Assembly: GCF_022712275.1 (NCBI RefSeq)
Contig: NZ_JALAGU010000054.1
Location: 74,441-138,440 of the forward strand
DNA: 64,000 nt
Source of the DNA: Corynebacterium sp.
Lineage (GTDB): Bacteria; Actinomycetota; Actinomycetes; Mycobacteriales; Mycobacteriaceae
Direction of reading: 5' to 3'
The translations under genes were made by a program, and so were the position numbers. Under the pieces are notes generated by a model. It searched no databases, was not told the origin of the DNA, and saw nothing but the letters and a program-made list of their open reading frames with translations. The first letter of the stretch is position 1; the number at the start of each line of letters is the position of its first letter. Shown piece by piece: positions 62,910 to 64,000 of this stretch.

Positions 62910-63643
62910 AAGCTCCCCGGAAAGACAATTCGATGATCCCTGTCGACGACGCGCTGCGCCAGCAGCGTCTCCTCGCCCGCCAGGCACTCCAGCGCGCCGG
63001 CAAGCTGCCGTTCAAACCGGAGTCCTCAGCGAAGTGGACGAACGTCTCAGTAGACTCTCGCGGATCGCTGCGCGTTCAGATCGAGCATGACGATCTCGCC
63101 GGTGTCACACCCGAGATGCTCAAGTGGTGGTTCGAGAATCTCGCGGGCACCACCACCTGGAACGGAGAGGACTTCTCCGGCCCGGAGATCCTCAACTACC
63201 ATCTGTGGCACCACCGTGACCACATCCGCGTCACCCCCATGAGCGACGCGCCCGGCGGAGCGAAGAACAACGGCTTCCGCGTCGGAGCGCGCTCCCGCAT
63301 CGACGAGCAATTCAACGACTATCGCGACCGTATCCACCAGGTAATGCACACGACCGTCCTGGACGAGTCGGAGTTTTCGTTCAACATCCTCGGCCCCGGA
63401 GACCGCCCCGGAGGCCGGATCACGCATCGCTACGCCCCGGTTCCCGGCGGGGTCAGCTTCTACGCCGAGACGGTCGTCGACTTCGACCTCCCGCTGGTCG
63501 GTCCGTTGCTGAACCGCACGATCGGCCCGCGGGTGTTCTCGCGAGACACTGCAGACCACTGGATCCGGCACAACATCGAGGAGACCGGCCGTACCCAGGA
63601 CATCGTGCCTGTCCTGTACGCGGCCGCCCAGGAGAACGCGTGA
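62906..63643 (+). CDS. DAPG-hydrolase (PhlG)-like enzyme
   Basis: 245 residues. The central stretch EHDDLAGVTPEMLKWWFENL (about 60-79), then LNYHLWHHRDHIRV (about 95-108), and a late HWIRHNIEETG (about 218-228) match the DAPG hydrolase family, where two histidines and two glutamates hold zinc (here in HxxDH and HNIEE). PhlG cleaves a C-C bond of acylphloroglucinols; the substrate here is unknown and may be an aromatic ketone. AAAGGA lies 9 bases before the ATG. Coupled with the TetR gene. Confidence 0.8.
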   Translation: MKAPRKDNSMIPVDDALRQQRLLARQALQRAGKLPFKPESSAKWTNVSVDSRGSLRVQIEHDDLAGVTPEMLKWWFENLAGTTTWNGEDFSGPEILNYHLWHHRDHIRVTPMSDAPGGAKNNGFRVGARSRIDEQFNDYRDRIHQVMHTTVLDESEFSFNILGPGDRPGGRITHRYAPVPGGVSFYAETVVDFDLPLVGPLLNRTIGPRVFSRDTADHWIRHNIEETGRTQDIVPVLYAAAQENA

Positions 63644-63655
63644 GCGGAGGCGACG

Positions 63656-64000
63656 ATGGGTACGCATCGAACACGCGTCGTTCCCGCTGAGTAGATCCGG
63701 CCCCGGGGACCCGCGATACTTCTACGGCCTCAGCCAGGCCGACCCCGAGATCGGTGTGCTCGCGGAGCAGAACGCGCACCTGCCCGCACGCATCGTCGCG
63801 CTCCGGTCCAACCGTCCGCTGTCCCCGGTTCCCCGGACCAGGCCCCGGTGGGTCCATCACAGCAGTTCCGTCAGACACGGGTCAAACGCGCCCCACCCGA
63901 CCGGCACCTGGCCGGTCATCGCCGCACACGCTACGGACGTCGACCTCCACAACCTCGGACTGGGCGGCAGTGCGCTGCTGGACCCGTTCGTCGCCCGCAC
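63656..64000 (+). pseudogene. SGNH/GDSL hydrolase, frameshifted and truncated at window end
   Basis: From 63660 the third-position frame reads VRIEHASFPLSR..., YFYGLSQADPEIGVLAEQNA and then WVHHSSSVRHGSNAPHPTGTWPVIAAH...NLGLGGSALLDPFVART, a typical SGNH hydrolase. No start codon exists in that frame: the only candidate ATG (63656) is one base off, as if one G was added in ATGGGTACGC. The active-site block, usually HHGSSISHG, reads HHSSSVRHG. The 3' half lies beyond the window. Confidence 0.65.

Overview
The window is high-GC actinobacterial DNA, most likely from a Corynebacterium or a close relative. Four things point there: a 2-oxoglutarate dehydrogenase with the E2 acyltransferase and E1 domains in one chain (odhA), a ~485-residue second GAPDH of the corynebacterial GapB/GapX type, the mycothiol gene mshB, and gene neighbourhoods shared across Corynebacteriales (argS-lysA-hom; sigE-anti-sigma-tatB with mrp; typA-lpqW-like-mshB-ferredoxin-aminotransferase). 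The species cannot be fixed from sequence alone.

Layout. 1-3.7 kb: argS-lysA-hom (minus strand), then a tRNA-Arg(CCG) and a terminator. 4.1-12.6 kb: four tightly packed minus-strand genes (SNF2 helicase, SWIM zinc-finger protein, SbcD/YhaO-like metallophosphoesterase, SbcC/YhaN-like ATPase) that look like one DNA-processing operon. 12.7-20.6 kb: putP, a secreted HNH nuclease, a DEAD-box RNA helicase with an RGG tail, an amino-acid permease and gapB. 20.7-30.6 kb: a conserved acidic protein, odhA, a small lipoprotein/membrane pair, then a metal-related run of corA, a soluble MgtE-N/CBS protein, a DUF1003 protein and mrp. 30.6-38.7 kb: tatB, anti-sigma factor and sigE, facing an O-methyltransferase and DedA; then two enzyme-fold proteins that seem to have lost active-site motifs (GH32-like, M17-like), an RlmA-like methyltransferase, a DivIVA-like membrane peptide and a LOG-family protein. 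38.7-43.8 kb: the succinylase branch of diaminopimelate/lysine synthesis (dapE, dapD, dapC) with a permease and a ferredoxin. 43.9-50.8 kb: mshB, an LpqW-like lipoprotein, typA, a secreted protein and a DUF402 protein.

51.0-53.6 kb is accessory: a decayed IS256-family element with recognisable terminal inverted repeats and several frameshifts, next to an alpha/beta hydrolase. 53.8-61.6 kb holds smaller, mostly single genes: acyl-CoA dehydrogenase, a DUF4232 lipoprotein and its shrunken copy, NAD(P)-binding protein, patatin, DUF808, two small membrane proteins, an EEP nuclease-like protein, a DsbA/FrnE-like protein and a YchJ-like protein. The right end (62.2-64 kb) is a second accessory patch: a TetR regulator whose -10 box lies in a palindrome, translationally coupled to a DAPG-hydrolase (PhlG)-like enzyme, followed by a damaged SGNH-hydrolase gene that runs off the window.

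Functionally, lysA, hom, dapE, dapD and dapC cover much of the aspartate-to-lysine/peptidoglycan route. odhA and gapB are central carbon genes, and sigE, its anti-sigma factor, mshB and tatB relate to envelope and redox stress. No CRISPR array, prophage or rRNA operon was seen.
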